A stretch of 64,000 bases of DNA, taken from positions 1,620,161 through 1,684,160 of the forward strand of contig NZ_SSYA01000001.1 in NCBI RefSeq assembly GCF_004917065.1, given 5' to 3'. Shown piece after piece: positions 7,432-16,562 of the stretch (position 1 is its first letter; every line of letters starts with the position of its first letter). This DNA is from Geomonas ferrireducens. GTDB lineage: Bacteria > Desulfobacterota > Desulfuromonadia > Geobacterales > Geobacteraceae. Below the pieces are notes generated by a model. It had not been told where the DNA came from. It made no database searches and saw only the letters and a list, made by a program, of their open reading frames with translations. The position numbers and the translations under genes were made by a program.

Positions 7432-10400
7432 ATGGCCGGTGCTACCGACCCGGCACGGGAATTCGCCCGCGCCATGGAGCTGCAGCGCGCCGGTCGTCTG
7501 GCCGAGGCGGAGGCGATCTACCGCTCGCTGATCGCCGCGGGAGGGGCGCTCGCCGTGGACGCGCGCATCAACCTGGGCGCCATCCTCGACGAAACGGGGC
7601 GCCCGGTAGAGGCGCTCGATCAGTACCGATCCGCCCTCGCCGTGAGGAGGGGGGACCCGATCGCCCTCAACAACATGGGCTCGACCCTCTTCAGGCTCGG
7701 GCGCTTCGCCGAGGCGGCGCGCCAGTTCCGCCTGGCCCTCGAGAGGATGCCGGACGCGCCGGAGATCGCCGTCGCCCTTGGAGGCGCCCTGCAGCGCTCC
7801 GGCGACCTCGACGGTGCGCTCGCCTGCTTCAGCGACCTGGTGCGCCGCCGCCCCGACGACGCCGACGCGCACTGGAACCGCGCCCTCGCCCTGCTCCTCG
7901 CAGGCGACTTCAAAACGGGGTGGTCCGAGTACCAGTGGCGCTGGAAAAAGGAGAGCTTCACCTCCCCTCGGCGCGCCTTTGAAACCCCGGCCTGGGACGG
8001 CGCGCCACTCAACGGCAAGCGCATTCTGGTACACGGCGAACAGGGATACGGCGACACGATCCAGTTCGCCCGCTACCTCCCGATGGTGGCGCAGCGGGGG
8101 GGCGTCGTCATCGCCGAGTGCCAGTCCGCCGCTCTCATCCCCCTCATGGAGAGCATCCCGGGCGTAAGCGAGGTCTGCGTCATGGGGGAAGAGCTTCCCC
8201 CCTTCGACCTCGAGTCGCCGCTTCTCTCGCTCCCCCACATCTTCGGCACCGAGCTGGATACCGTTCCGGACCGCGTCCCGTACCTCGCGCCACCCCCGGA
8301 GCGGCTCGCCCACTGGCGCGAAAAGCTCTCCGGCGATCCCGGGTTCAAGGTCGGGCTCGTCTGGGCCGGCAAGCCGCTTCCCGACCCCTTCCGCAGCTGC
8401 CCCATCGCGGAACTCACCCCCCTCTCCGAGGTTCCCGGGGTGACGCTCTACTCCCTGCAGGTGGGTGAGGAGGGGGCGAAAGCGCATGAGTGTCCGGGGC
8501 TCGTCGACCTGACCGCCGGCATCCGCGACTTCGGTGACACCGCTGCGCTCATCGCCGGGCTCGACCTCGTCATCTCCGTTGACACCTCGGTGGCACACCT
8601 GGCCGGGGCGCTCGGCAAGCCGGTCTCGCTTCTCCTCCCCATGGCGGGGGATTACCGCTGGCTCGTGGCACGGGAGGATTCCCCCTGGTACCCGACCATG
8701 CGTCTTTTCCGGCAGAAGCTCCAAGGGGAGTGGGGCGAAGTGGTGCAAAGGGTGCGCGCGGCGCTTCTCGGCGCGGCGCTCTCCTTCTGGGAGGGGGCCC
8801 TCGCCAGGCGCCCCTTCGACGGGACCGCCCATTACCTCTGCGGCACCCTCTTGGCTGCAACCGGCAAGCCGCGCGAGGCGACGGTGCGCCTCACCAAGGC
8901 GGCCCAGATCCTGCCCGGGCGCTGGGAGCCGCATTACGCCCTTGCCGGCGCGCTGCAGCAGATGGGGAGGATGGCCGAGACGCGCGAGGCGCTTGAGGCG
9001 GCCCTCGCCCTTGAGAAGGAAGCCCCCCTGCTGCACGAGGCCCTCGGGATCGCGCGGCAGATGGAGGGGGATCTCCCGGGCGCTGCGGCTGGCTACCGGG
9101 AGGCGCTGCGCCTGGACCCCTCCCTCGTGAAGGCCCGCTACAACCTCGCCACCGTCTGCAAGGAGCTGGGGCTTTTCGAGGAAGCGCTGGAGGAGTTACG
9201 GGAGGTGGTGCGCCGCGCCCCGGAACACGGCGACGCGCACTGGAACCTGGCCGTGCTCCTGCTCATGCGCGGCGACCTCGCCGCCGGGTGGCGCGAGTTT
9301 GTCTGGCGCTTCAAGAAAAGCAGCGAGGCTCCGGCGCGGCGCTTTCAGGAGTATCCCGCCTGGGACGGCGCCCCGCTTGCCGGGCGGGCCCTCCTTTTGT
9401 GGGGCGAGCAGGGGGCGGGGGACACGCTGCAGTTTCTGCGCTACGTGCCGCTTGCCGCCGAACGGGGGGGGCGCGTGCTGGTAGAGGTGCAATCCGCTTC
9501 CCTTGTCGAGGTCGCCCGCGGCGCGGCCGGGGTAGCCGCCGTCTTCGCTCGCGGCGAGGAACTTCCCCCCTTCGACCTGCAGGCCTCGCTCATGGATCTT
9601 CCCGGCATCTTCGGCACCGAACTTGCCGAGGTACCGAGCCGGGTCCCTTACCTCCGGGTCGACCCGACGCGCCTCGAGCACTGCCGTTTACTGGTCCGGG
9701 AGGACGGGACGTTCAGGGTTGGGCTCGTCTGGCGCGGCAACCCGGCCCACCCCAACGACCGGAACCGCTCGCTCCCGGCGTCGGCGCTCGCAACACTCGG
9801 CCATCTTCCCGGCGTGAGCTTCTATTCCCTGCAGGTGGGAGGGAGCGGGGAACTCCCTCTCCCGGCGACCGACCTTGCCCCGGCAATCGGGGACTACGCC
9901 GATACCGCGGCGCTGCTAAGCCGCCTCGACTTGATCATCGCCGTGGACACCTCGGTGGCACACCTGGCCGGCGCGCTCGGCATCCCGGTATGGCTTCTCG
10001 TCCCCTTCGTCCCCGACTGGCGCTGGATGACCGGTCGTGAGGACTCACCCTGGTACCCGACCATGCGTCTGTTCCGCCAGGAGCGGCCCGGTGACTGGGA
10101 TGGGGTACTCTTCCGGCTGCGCGCGGGCCTCGCCGGGCTCGTCGCGGGAACCGGCGCCGGGGCTCCCGCTGTCCCTCCTCCCACGGCTACGGCCGGCCAA
10201 GGCTCCCGGGCGGAGCTCCTCAACGACGAGGGGTGCGCGCTCGACGAGGTGGGGAGGCAGGAAGAAGCGGTTGAACGCTACCGGGAGGCGGTCCGGCTCG
10301 CCCCGGAGTTCATCGCACCCCACTACAACATGGGGAACAGCCTCTACACGCTCGGGCGCAACGGCGAGGCGATCGACTGCTACCGGCGCGCCCTCGCCCT

Positions 10401-11778
10401 CGACCCGGCGCTGCCCCAGGCCTGGCACAACCTGGCGCTCGCCCTGAAGGCGCAAGGTGCGCTCGATGAGGCGCTGCACGCGCTAAAAAGGGCGGTCGCG
10501 GCGGCCCCGGATTACCTCGCTGCCCGGCACAACCTGGGCGAGCTGTACCACGAGACCGGGGCGCTGGAGCGCGCCGAGGAGACCTTCCGCGCCATCCTGG
10601 CGAGCGATCCCGGCTACCTCCCTTCATGGAACGCGCTCGGCATCACCCTGCAGATCCAGGGACGCCTGGAGGAGGCGGTGCAATGCTACCGCACTGCGCT
10701 CTCCCGCAACCCGGACTACCTGCACGCCCTCAACAACCTCGGTTCGGCGAGCCGTGCCTTGGGGCATCTGGACGAGGCGATCGTCTGCTACCGCAGGGTC
10801 CTGGAGCTCGACCCTTCCTACGCCGACGCCCGCTGGAACCTCTCCCTGGTCGAGCTGCAACTCGGGCGCTATCGCGAAGGGTGGCCGGGCTACGAGTCGC
10901 GCTTCGAGAAGGTCGATCCCATCCTGCGTCCGCAGTTTTCGGCCCCCGCCTGGGACGGCTCTTCTCTGGCGGGACGGACCATACTGCTTCACGCCGAGCA
11001 GGGCTTCGGGGACACCTTTCAGTTCGTGCGCTACGCGCCGCTTCTCGCGGCGCAGGGGGGGCGCGTGCTGGTGCAGTGCCAGGGGGCGCCGATCGCGGCG
11101 GTCCTTGCCACCGTCCCCGGCGTGGAACGTGTGCTCCTGCGCGAGGACCCGTTACCCCGCTTCGACTGCCACGCATCGCTCATGAGCCTCCCTTTCCTGT
11201 GCGGCACCGAACTCGCCACGGTGCCGGCGCACATCCCCTACCTCTTCGCAGACCCGCTCCTCGTCGAGCGTTGGCGTCCCCGCATCCCGGTCGGCGGCTT
11301 GCGTGTCGGACTCGTCTGGGCGGGTAGAAAGAGCTACAAGGACGATCTGAAACGCTCGCTGTCGCTGCCGCTCTTCGCGCCGCTCGCCGGGGTCCCCGGC
11401 ATGAGCCTCTGCGCGCTGCAGGTGGGGGACGGCGCCGAACAGGCGGCCCACCCGCCGCCGGGGATGGCGCTTACCGACTTGGGAAGCTCCATCAGGAGCT
11501 TCGCCGACACTGCCGCCATCCTGGCCCAACTCGACCTCGTCATCTCCGCGGACACCGCGGTGGCGCACCTGGCCGGGGGGATGGGGGTGCCGGTCTGGGT
11601 GCTTCTGCCCGCGGCATGCGACTGGCGCTGGCTCATGGAACGGGAGGACTCCCCCTGGTACCCGACGGCGCGCCTTTTCCGGCAGAAACGGCGCGGCGAC
11701 TGGGGGGAGGTGCTCGAGCGGGTGGCGCGTGAGCTGGCAACCCTCACGGCAAAGGGCGACAAGGAGAGCATCCGGTGA
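7432..11778 (+). CDS. Giant three-module TPR + GT9-like glycosyltransferase
   Basis: This protein of 1448 residues is built from three repeats of one module: tetratricopeptide repeats followed by a glycosyltransferase domain resembling family 9 (heptosyltransferase-like). GT landmarks recur three times. A (H/W)(G/A)EQG.GDT.QF motif lies at about residues 200, 656 and 1186. A DTSVAHLAG or DTAVAHLAG motif lies at about 385, 840 and 1373. An EDSPWYPT motif lies at about 417, 871 and 1407. Each GT domain is joined to its TPRs by a DAHWN...GD...GW.EY.WR-type linker. The third TPR block (about 925-1140) is the longest. No signal peptide or membrane helix is seen, so it should be cytoplasmic. The next gene overlaps by GTGA. 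TPRs often hold a protein acceptor, as in OGT, which fits a role on flagellin, but this is inference. Confidence 0.8.
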   Translation: MAGATDPAREFARAMELQRAGRLAEAEAIYRSLIAAGGALAVDARINLGAILDETGRPVEALDQYRSALAVRRGDPIALNNMGSTLFRLGRFAEAARQFRLALERMPDAPEIAVALGGALQRSGDLDGALACFSDLVRRRPDDADAHWNRALALLLAGDFKTGWSEYQWRWKKESFTSPRRAFETPAWDGAPLNGKRILVHGEQGYGDTIQFARYLPMVAQRGGVVIAECQSAALIPLMESIPGVSEVCVMGEELPPFDLESPLLSLPHIFGTELDTVPDRVPYLAPPPERLAHWREKLSGDPGFKVGLVWAGKPLPDPFRSCPIAELTPLSEVPGVTLYSLQVGEEGAKAHECPGLVDLTAGIRDFGDTAALIAGLDLVISVDTSVAHLAGALGKPVSLLLPMAGDYRWLVAREDSPWYPTMRLFRQKLQGEWGEVVQRVRAALLGAALSFWEGALARRPFDGTAHYLCGTLLAATGKPREATVRLTKAAQILPGRWEPHYALAGALQQMGRMAETREALEAALALEKEAPLLHEALGIARQMEGDLPGAAAGYREALRLDPSLVKARYNLATVCKELGLFEEALEELREVVRRAPEHGDAHWNLAVLLLMRGDLAAGWREFVWRFKKSSEAPARRFQEYPAWDGAPLAGRALLLWGEQGAGDTLQFLRYVPLAAERGGRVLVEVQSASLVEVARGAAGVAAVFARGEELPPFDLQASLMDLPGIFGTELAEVPSRVPYLRVDPTRLEHCRLLVREDGTFRVGLVWRGNPAHPNDRNRSLPASALATLGHLPGVSFYSLQVGGSGELPLPATDLAPAIGDYADTAALLSRLDLIIAVDTSVAHLAGALGIPVWLLVPFVPDWRWMTGREDSPWYPTMRLFRQERPGDWDGVLFRLRAGLAGLVAGTGAGAPAVPPPTATAGQGSRAELLNDEGCALDEVGRQEEAVERYREAVRLAPEFIAPHYNMGNSLYTLGRNGEAIDCYRRALALDPALPQAWHNLALALKAQGALDEALHALKRAVAAAPDYLAARHNLGELYHETGALERAEETFRAILASDPGYLPSWNALGITLQIQGRLEEAVQCYRTALSRNPDYLHALNNLGSASRALGHLDEAIVCYRRVLELDPSYADARWNLSLVELQLGRYREGWPGYESRFEKVDPILRPQFSAPAWDGSSLAGRTILLHAEQGFGDTFQFVRYAPLLAAQGGRVLVQCQGAPIAAVLATVPGVERVLLREDPLPRFDCHASLMSLPFLCGTELATVPAHIPYLFADPLLVERWRPRIPVGGLRVGLVWAGRKSYKDDLKRSLSLPLFAPLAGVPGMSLCALQVGDGAEQAAHPPPGMALTDLGSSIRSFADTAAILAQLDLVISADTAVAHLAGGMGVPVWVLLPAACDWRWLMEREDSPWYPTARLFRQKRRGDWGEVLERVARELATLTAKGDKESIR

Positions 11779-14732
11779 CCGACCGTTTTACCGAATTGAA
11801 CCAGGCACTGTCGGAAAACCGCGTCGAGCGTGCGGGCGAGCTCTGCGCTGCGCTTTTGCGTGAGGAGCCCGACAACGTCGAGCTGCTGACCCTTGCCGGC
11901 GCCATCGCCAGACAGCGGGGTGGGCTGGTAGAGGCCCAGGAGCTCTTCTCCCGCGCCGCCGTGCTCGATCCGAACCGTGCCGAGGCGCACAACAACCTGG
12001 GGGTGATCCTGGAGGAGATGGGGCGACCGGACGAGGCGGCCGCATCGTACCGGCGCGCGCTCGGGTTGCGCTCGGAGTACCCGGAGGCGCTCGGGAACCT
12101 GGGCAACGCCCTCCTGAAGCTCGGCCGCATCACCGAGGCGGTCGACCGTTTCTGCGACGCCATCGCCCTCGATCCGAACTTCGTCGACGCCTTTTATCAC
12201 CTGGGGCACGCCCTGCGCCGCCAGTCGGAGTGGGGGGGGGCGGTGCAGTGCTACCGCAAGGTCGTGGAGCTGCAACCGGACCACGTGAAGGGATGGGTGA
12301 ACCTGGGAGGGGCGCTCCTCGCGCTGAACCGGTTCGACGAGGCGATCGACGCGCAGCGCGCGGCGCTCTCGGTGGATCCGCAAAACGCGGACGCCCACTG
12401 GAACCTGGCTCTCGCCCTCCTCGTCACCGGGGATTACCCGGAGGGGTGGCGCGAGTATCAGTGGCGCCTGAAGGACCCGGGCGCCGGACTGGCCGAAGGG
12501 GGATGGGACGGCTCCCCGCTTGCCGGGCGCACCCTTTTCGTGCGCGCCGAGCAGGGGTTCGGCGACGCCATCCAGTTCTTCCGCTACGCCCAGCTCCTCG
12601 CCCGGCGCGGCGAGCGGGTGCTGCTCGAGTGCCGCCGCGAGCTCCTGCCGCTTTTCGCTGCCCAGGCTGACGACATCACCCTGGTCGCCGCCGGGGACGA
12701 GCCCCCCCGCTTCGACACCTGGTGCTACCTGATGAGCCTGCCGCACCTTCTGGGGACGACGCTTGCGAGCATCCCGGCGCAACAACCCTGCATCGCGGCG
12801 GATCGGGAGCGCGCCGCCTCCTGGCGGGAGAGACTCGCGCCGGATGCGGGGTTCAGGGTCGGCCTCGTGTGGGCCGGGAGCGCCGGGTACAAGAACGACC
12901 GCTACCGGTCGCTGCCGGTGCGGGAGCTCCTCCCGGTGGCCCGCATCCCCGGGGTGACGCTCTACAACCTGCAGCTGGGGGCTCCACCCGAAGACCTCGC
13001 CCTGCTTTCCGCATCCGGGGACGTGCGCGATTTCAGCGCGGAGTTGAGGAACTTCGCCGACACCGCCGCTCTCATCGGGGAGCTTCACGCCGTCGTTTCG
13101 GTGGACACCGCGGTGGCGCACCTGGCGGCGGCGATGGGTAAGCCGGTGCACCTCATGCTCCCCTTTTCCTGTGACTGGCGCTGGCTCGCCGGACGCCGCG
13201 ATTCCCCGTGGTACCCGAGTGTCACCCTCTACCGGCAGGCGACCCCCGGGGAGTGGGGAGCGGTGGTCGCGGCGCTGGCAAAGGAGCTCTTCCTCGCCCC
13301 CCGTTCGGACCTCGACCCGAATCTCATCTTCCGTGAGGCGAACCGGCTGCGGGGCGCTGGGGATCCGGACGGGGCGGTACGCGTCTACCGGGCCCTGCTC
13401 GTCCGGTGCCCGGACCTAGCCGAGGCGCACAACAACCTGGGGCTTGCCCTGCTGGACCAGGGGATGGACGCCGAGGCGGAGGCTAGTTTCCGGCGCGCCC
13501 TGGAACTGAACCCGGGGCTTGCCGATGCCTGCAACAACCTGGGGACCCTGCTCGTCTCGCGCGGCGCGCACGTGGCGGCCGTGCCGCTGTTCCGGCGTGC
13601 CCTGGCGCTGAACCCCGGCTATCTTCCCGCATACGCGAACCTCGGCTCCTGCCTCCAGGTCCTCGAGGAGCCGGCGCAGGCGGTCGCGCTGTACCGCGAG
13701 GCGATCGCCCGGGACCCCCGCTTTTTCGAGGCTCGCGTCAACCTGGGGACCGCGTACCAGGACCTGATGCAGCCGCACGATGCCATCGCCACCTACGAGG
13801 AGCTCCTCGCCATGGCGCCCGAGCGCCCGGACGCGCACTGGAACCTGGCGCTCAGCCTCCTGTCGATCGGCGAGTACCGGCGCGGCTGGCAGGAGTACGA
13901 GTGGCGCCTCGCCGGGGCGAAGGCCGAACTCCCGCTCCCGTTCTGGCGCGGCGAGGACCTCTGCGGGCGCACCATCCTCCTGCAGTGCGAGCAGGGGCTC
14001 GGCGACACGCTGCAGTTCGTACGTTACGCCCCGCTCGTGGCGGAGCGCGGGGGAAAGGTGGTGGTGCGCTGCCAGCTCCCCACCCTGAAGCCGCTCATCG
14101 CCCGCGTCCCCGGGGTGTGCGCGGTCTGCGCCCCGGGGGACGCGATCCCTCCCTGCGAGCTCCAGGTGCGGCTTGCGAGCCTCCCGCATCTCTTCGCCAC
14201 CACGCTGGAGCGGATGCCGCCGTGGCGCCCCTATCTCATCCCGCACCCCCGGCGCGCCGCGCTCTGGGATCTCGCCCTCGAAGAGGGAGGACGCCTCAGG
14301 GTGGGGCTCGTCTGGCGCGGCGGCCCCCTGCCGAGAAACCGCGCCTGCCCGTTCAAGGAGTTCGCCCTCCTCGCCGATATGGAGGGGGTGGCCTTCTTCT
14401 CGCTGCAGCTTGGCGAGGCGCCCGACCCGGAGGTCCTCACCGCCGCCGACCTGGGACCCCGGATCGGGGACTTCGACGACACGGCGGCGATCGTCGCCGG
14501 CCTCGACCTCCTGGTCACGGTCGACACCGCGGCGGCCCACCTGGCAGGCGGGATGGGGGCGCCGGTCTGGCTCATGCTCCCTCACTCCTGCGACTGGCGC
14601 TGGTTCGCTGACCGGGATGATTCCCCCTGGTACCCGACCATGCGCATCTTCAGGCAGGAGCGCCCGGGCGACTGGCAGGGGGTGCTGCGCCGCGTCCGGG
14701 CCGGGCTAGAGGAGAAGCTGAAGCGTCGATAA
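11775..14732 (+). CDS. Two-module TPR + GT9-like glycosyltransferase
   Basis: This is a paralogue of the preceding gene with 985 residues and two TPR + GT9-like modules. Motif positions are RAEQGFGD at about 256 and QCEQGLGD at about 737, VDTAVAHLA at about 442 and VDTAAAHLA at about 916, and DSPWYP at about 476 and 950. The TPR blocks (about 5-220 and 515-700) contain the usual AHNNLG and AYANLGS helices. The start is the GTG at 11775, which shares bases with the upstream TGA (GTGA), so translation is probably coupled. A weak hairpin and then the fliC promoter follow. Together the two genes hold five copies of the module, all on the flagellin side of the island. Confidence 0.8.
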   Translation: MTDRFTELNQALSENRVERAGELCAALLREEPDNVELLTLAGAIARQRGGLVEAQELFSRAAVLDPNRAEAHNNLGVILEEMGRPDEAAASYRRALGLRSEYPEALGNLGNALLKLGRITEAVDRFCDAIALDPNFVDAFYHLGHALRRQSEWGGAVQCYRKVVELQPDHVKGWVNLGGALLALNRFDEAIDAQRAALSVDPQNADAHWNLALALLVTGDYPEGWREYQWRLKDPGAGLAEGGWDGSPLAGRTLFVRAEQGFGDAIQFFRYAQLLARRGERVLLECRRELLPLFAAQADDITLVAAGDEPPRFDTWCYLMSLPHLLGTTLASIPAQQPCIAADRERAASWRERLAPDAGFRVGLVWAGSAGYKNDRYRSLPVRELLPVARIPGVTLYNLQLGAPPEDLALLSASGDVRDFSAELRNFADTAALIGELHAVVSVDTAVAHLAAAMGKPVHLMLPFSCDWRWLAGRRDSPWYPSVTLYRQATPGEWGAVVAALAKELFLAPRSDLDPNLIFREANRLRGAGDPDGAVRVYRALLVRCPDLAEAHNNLGLALLDQGMDAEAEASFRRALELNPGLADACNNLGTLLVSRGAHVAAVPLFRRALALNPGYLPAYANLGSCLQVLEEPAQAVALYREAIARDPRFFEARVNLGTAYQDLMQPHDAIATYEELLAMAPERPDAHWNLALSLLSIGEYRRGWQEYEWRLAGAKAELPLPFWRGEDLCGRTILLQCEQGLGDTLQFVRYAPLVAERGGKVVVRCQLPTLKPLIARVPGVCAVCAPGDAIPPCELQVRLASLPHLFATTLERMPPWRPYLIPHPRRAALWDLALEEGGRLRVGLVWRGGPLPRNRACPFKEFALLADMEGVAFFSLQLGEAPDPEVLTAADLGPRIGDFDDTAAIVAGLDLLVTVDTAAAHLAGGMGAPVWLMLPHSCDWRWFADRDDSPWYPTMRIFRQERPGDWQGVLRRVRAGLEEKLKRR

Positions 14733-14744
14733 TTTGACAAAAAT

Positions 14745-14762
14745 AATCGCAACGGGGCGATT
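14745..14762 (+). terminator. Weak hairpin after the TPR-GT9 operon
   Basis: A 6-bp stem, AATCGC (14745-14750) pairing with GCGATT (14757-14762), has a 6-base loop and is followed by TTCC. The T run is poor, so termination may be partial. It sits between the TPR-GT9 stop and the fliC promoter. Confidence 0.4.
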
Positions 14763-14768
14763 TTCCGC

Positions 14769-14796
14769 TAAAGTTCCTACCCCGCAGTGTCGATAT
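14769..14796 (+). promoter_or_regulatory. Sigma28 (FliA) promoter of fliC
   Basis: TAAAGTTC at 14769-14776 and GTCGATAT at 14789-14796, with 16 bases between TAAA and the -10 box, match the FliA consensus TAAAGTTT / GCCGATAA at 7 of 8 and 6 of 8 positions. The predicted transcript has a leader of about 135 bases before the flagellin ATG. That is unusually long and leaves room for post-transcriptional control by FlbT, which is encoded downstream. Confidence 0.75.
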
Positions 14797-14938
14797 TCCT
14801 TACAAAAGCGCAGGACGCGCCGGCGAGTTCGCCGTTGGGCAGGATGCCCGGGAATCAGACATCGTCGGCACGCAACCATCAACCAGGTTTCACAACCCGG
14901 CAAGAATGCCGGTAAAAACCCAGAAAAGGAGAAACACC

Positions 14939-15757
14939 ATGAGCACCAGCGACATCTCTCTCACCGCAGGCATGAGGACCAACCTTCTCAACCTCCAACA
15001 GACCAGCAAGCTGCTGAACAGGACCCAGGAAAGGCTTTCCTCCGGCAAGCAGGTCAACTCCGCGCTCGACAACCCGACCAACTACTTCGCAGCGCAGAAC
15101 GCCACCCAGCGCGCCAGCGACCTCGCTGACCGCAAGGACGGCATGGCAGAAGCGGTGCAGACCGTTTCCGCAGCCAACGCCGGCATCACCGCCATCACCG
15201 GCCTGATCAACGCGGCCAAAGGTATCGCGCAGTCCGCCCTTTCCACCAGCGACACCACGACCAGGTCCACGCTGTCGACCCAGTACAACACCATTCGGGC
15301 CCAGATCGACAACGTCTCCTCCGACTCCGGGTACCGTGGCCTCAACCTGCTGAGCGCGACCAACACCCTGACCGTAAACTTCAACGAGGACGCAAGCTCC
15401 AGCCTCGACGTGAAAGGCTTCCTCGCCAACGCGTCCGGCCTGAGCCTCACCACCGCAAGCGGCTCGTGGGCTGCCAACTCCGACATCACCACCGACACCG
15501 CGAAGATGGACACCGCGATCTCGACCCTCAGGACCAACACCCAGACCCTGGCTGCGAACCTGAACGTCATCACCATCCGTCAGAACTTCACTGACTCGAT
15601 GATCAACACGTTGCAGACCGGTGCTGACAACCTGACCCTGGCGGATATGAACCAGGAAGGCGCCAACATGCTGATGCTGCAGACTCGCCAGAGCTTGGGC
15701 ACCACCTCGCTCTCGATGTCTTCCCAGGCAGCCCAGGCCGTCCTCAGGCTGTTCTAA
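14939..15757 (+). CDS. fliC: Flagellin (filament protein), short D0/D1-only form
   Basis: This is the structural subunit of the flagellar filament, with 272 residues. The N-terminal D0/D1 helices are clear (ISLTAGMRTNLLNLQQTSKL, TQERLSSGKQVNSALDNPTN), as is the C-terminal D0 helix ending QSLGTTSLSMSSQAAQAVLRLF. The centre is short, so the surface domains D2 and D3 of enteric flagellins are missing. AAAAGGAG stands 8 bases before the ATG at 14939. Ser and Thr are plentiful in the middle (about residues 100-200), giving possible O-glycosylation sites. The gene is flanked by glycosyltransferase genes and followed by flbT and flaF, which act on flagellin in alphaproteobacteria. Confidence 0.95.
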   Translation: MSTSDISLTAGMRTNLLNLQQTSKLLNRTQERLSSGKQVNSALDNPTNYFAAQNATQRASDLADRKDGMAEAVQTVSAANAGITAITGLINAAKGIAQSALSTSDTTTRSTLSTQYNTIRAQIDNVSSDSGYRGLNLLSATNTLTVNFNEDASSSLDVKGFLANASGLSLTTASGSWAANSDITTDTAKMDTAISTLRTNTQTLAANLNVITIRQNFTDSMINTLQTGADNLTLADMNQEGANMLMLQTRQSLGTTSLSMSSQAAQAVLRLF

Positions 15758-15765
15758 CCCTAGCT

Positions 15766-15793
15766 TTGCGGAGCGGGGAGACCCGCTCCGCAA
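15766..15793 (+). terminator. Hairpin after fliC, probable terminator or 3' stabiliser
   Basis: A perfect 12-bp stem (15766-15777 with 15782-15793) has a 4-base loop GAGA and begins 8 bases after the flagellin stop. The bases after it are pyrimidine-rich (TCCCTCTTC) but not a T run. It may terminate part of the transcripts, giving high fliC and lower flbT/flaF output, or protect the fliC mRNA 3' end. Confidence 0.6.
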
Positions 15794-15816
15794 TCCCTCT
15801 TCACCGGGGGTAGCAT

Positions 15817-16557
15817 ATGTTAATAGACCGGCTGCAACCAGAGAGCGTTCCCATCGCTTCCGCTTCTCTCCCCTCCTCCCACTCCAGCTACGTCCAGAAT
15901 CCCCAGACCGAAAAACAAAAACCCGCAGACCTCTTAATCGCCGACCAGGTGCTCGTCTCCGAGCAAGGCGATCCCCGCATCGGCGACATCGCCAGGCAAA
16001 ACGAGCGTAAAAACTCCGCCGCGGCTGCCATCCACAGGACGGACGAGGCGGCGCGGGAAATGGGTCAAAGGATTGACAAGCTGAAGGAACCTCTCGAAAC
16101 CATCGTGAAGAATTTCCCTCCCTTCGCACCGCAAGACAAGGAAAGGGTCAAGCTGCTGAGATCCTACAACGCGATCCGTAAAGAGATCGACCAGCTCACC
16201 GTTCCCGCGCCTCCTTCCGTCGTCGAGGCCCGCAAGCTGGCGGAGCTTCCCGAGCCGCTCTCCATGAACGTGAACGACAGTCAAATTGCTGACCACGTGG
16301 ACAAACTTGACGCAGCGGCCCGGTCGCTGCAGGCCATGCGCGGCGACATCGCCGCCGACACCGCGTCCTTATTGCACGACGGGCGCTTCGCCGCCATATT
16401 TGCCGCTCCTAAAAGCTCGGAATCGTTGAGTTTGGCTCCGATAGTCTCCGATGCGGGCGCCGCGCAAAAAAGTGTCGAGGTTGGCCAGCAATTTGCAGAT
16501 TCAGTTGCTCAGGGGGTGACGCTGCAACGCCCTCAATTCCTGAAAGGGTTGAGCTAA
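15817..16557 (+). CDS. Unrecognised protein between flagellin and flbT
   Basis: This 246-residue soluble protein has no signal peptide and no membrane helix that I can see, and I do not recognise the family. Residues 1-60 are polar and probably disordered. Residues about 60-170 are strongly charged and helical (DEAAREMGQRIDKLKEPLE, DKERVKLLRSYNAIRKEIDQ), likely coiled coil. Two Pro-rich joints are present, NFPPFAPQ and TVPAPPS. The ATG at 15817 follows a G-rich stretch (GGGGGT) that can act as ribosome binding site. It lies 59 bases after fliC across a hairpin and 5 bases before flbT, so it is very probably part of the flagellin operon. A role as a flagellin chaperone or filament-length factor is possible but unproven. 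Confidence 0.75.
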   Translation: MLIDRLQPESVPIASASLPSSHSSYVQNPQTEKQKPADLLIADQVLVSEQGDPRIGDIARQNERKNSAAAAIHRTDEAAREMGQRIDKLKEPLETIVKNFPPFAPQDKERVKLLRSYNAIRKEIDQLTVPAPPSVVEARKLAELPEPLSMNVNDSQIADHVDKLDAAARSLQAMRGDIAADTASLLHDGRFAAIFAAPKSSESLSLAPIVSDAGAAQKSVEVGQQFADSVAQGVTLQRPQFLKGLS

Positions 16558-16562
16558 CTGAC

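Noticed and set aside
7339..9036. Open frame of 565 codons on the minus strand opposite the first TPR-GT9 gene
   Set aside because: It lies fully antisense to a gene with clear domains, has biased Arg/Gly/Glu-rich composition and no family signature. Such shadows are common in GC-rich DNA.
11334..13151. Open frame of 605 codons on the minus strand opposite the TPR-GT9 genes
   Set aside because: It crosses the junction of two real plus-strand genes and its product is low-complexity with no motifs.
14797..14938. A c-di-GMP riboswitch in the fliC leader
   Set aside because: No conserved GEMM-like core was seen. The leader seems better explained as a target of FlbT or of general translational control.
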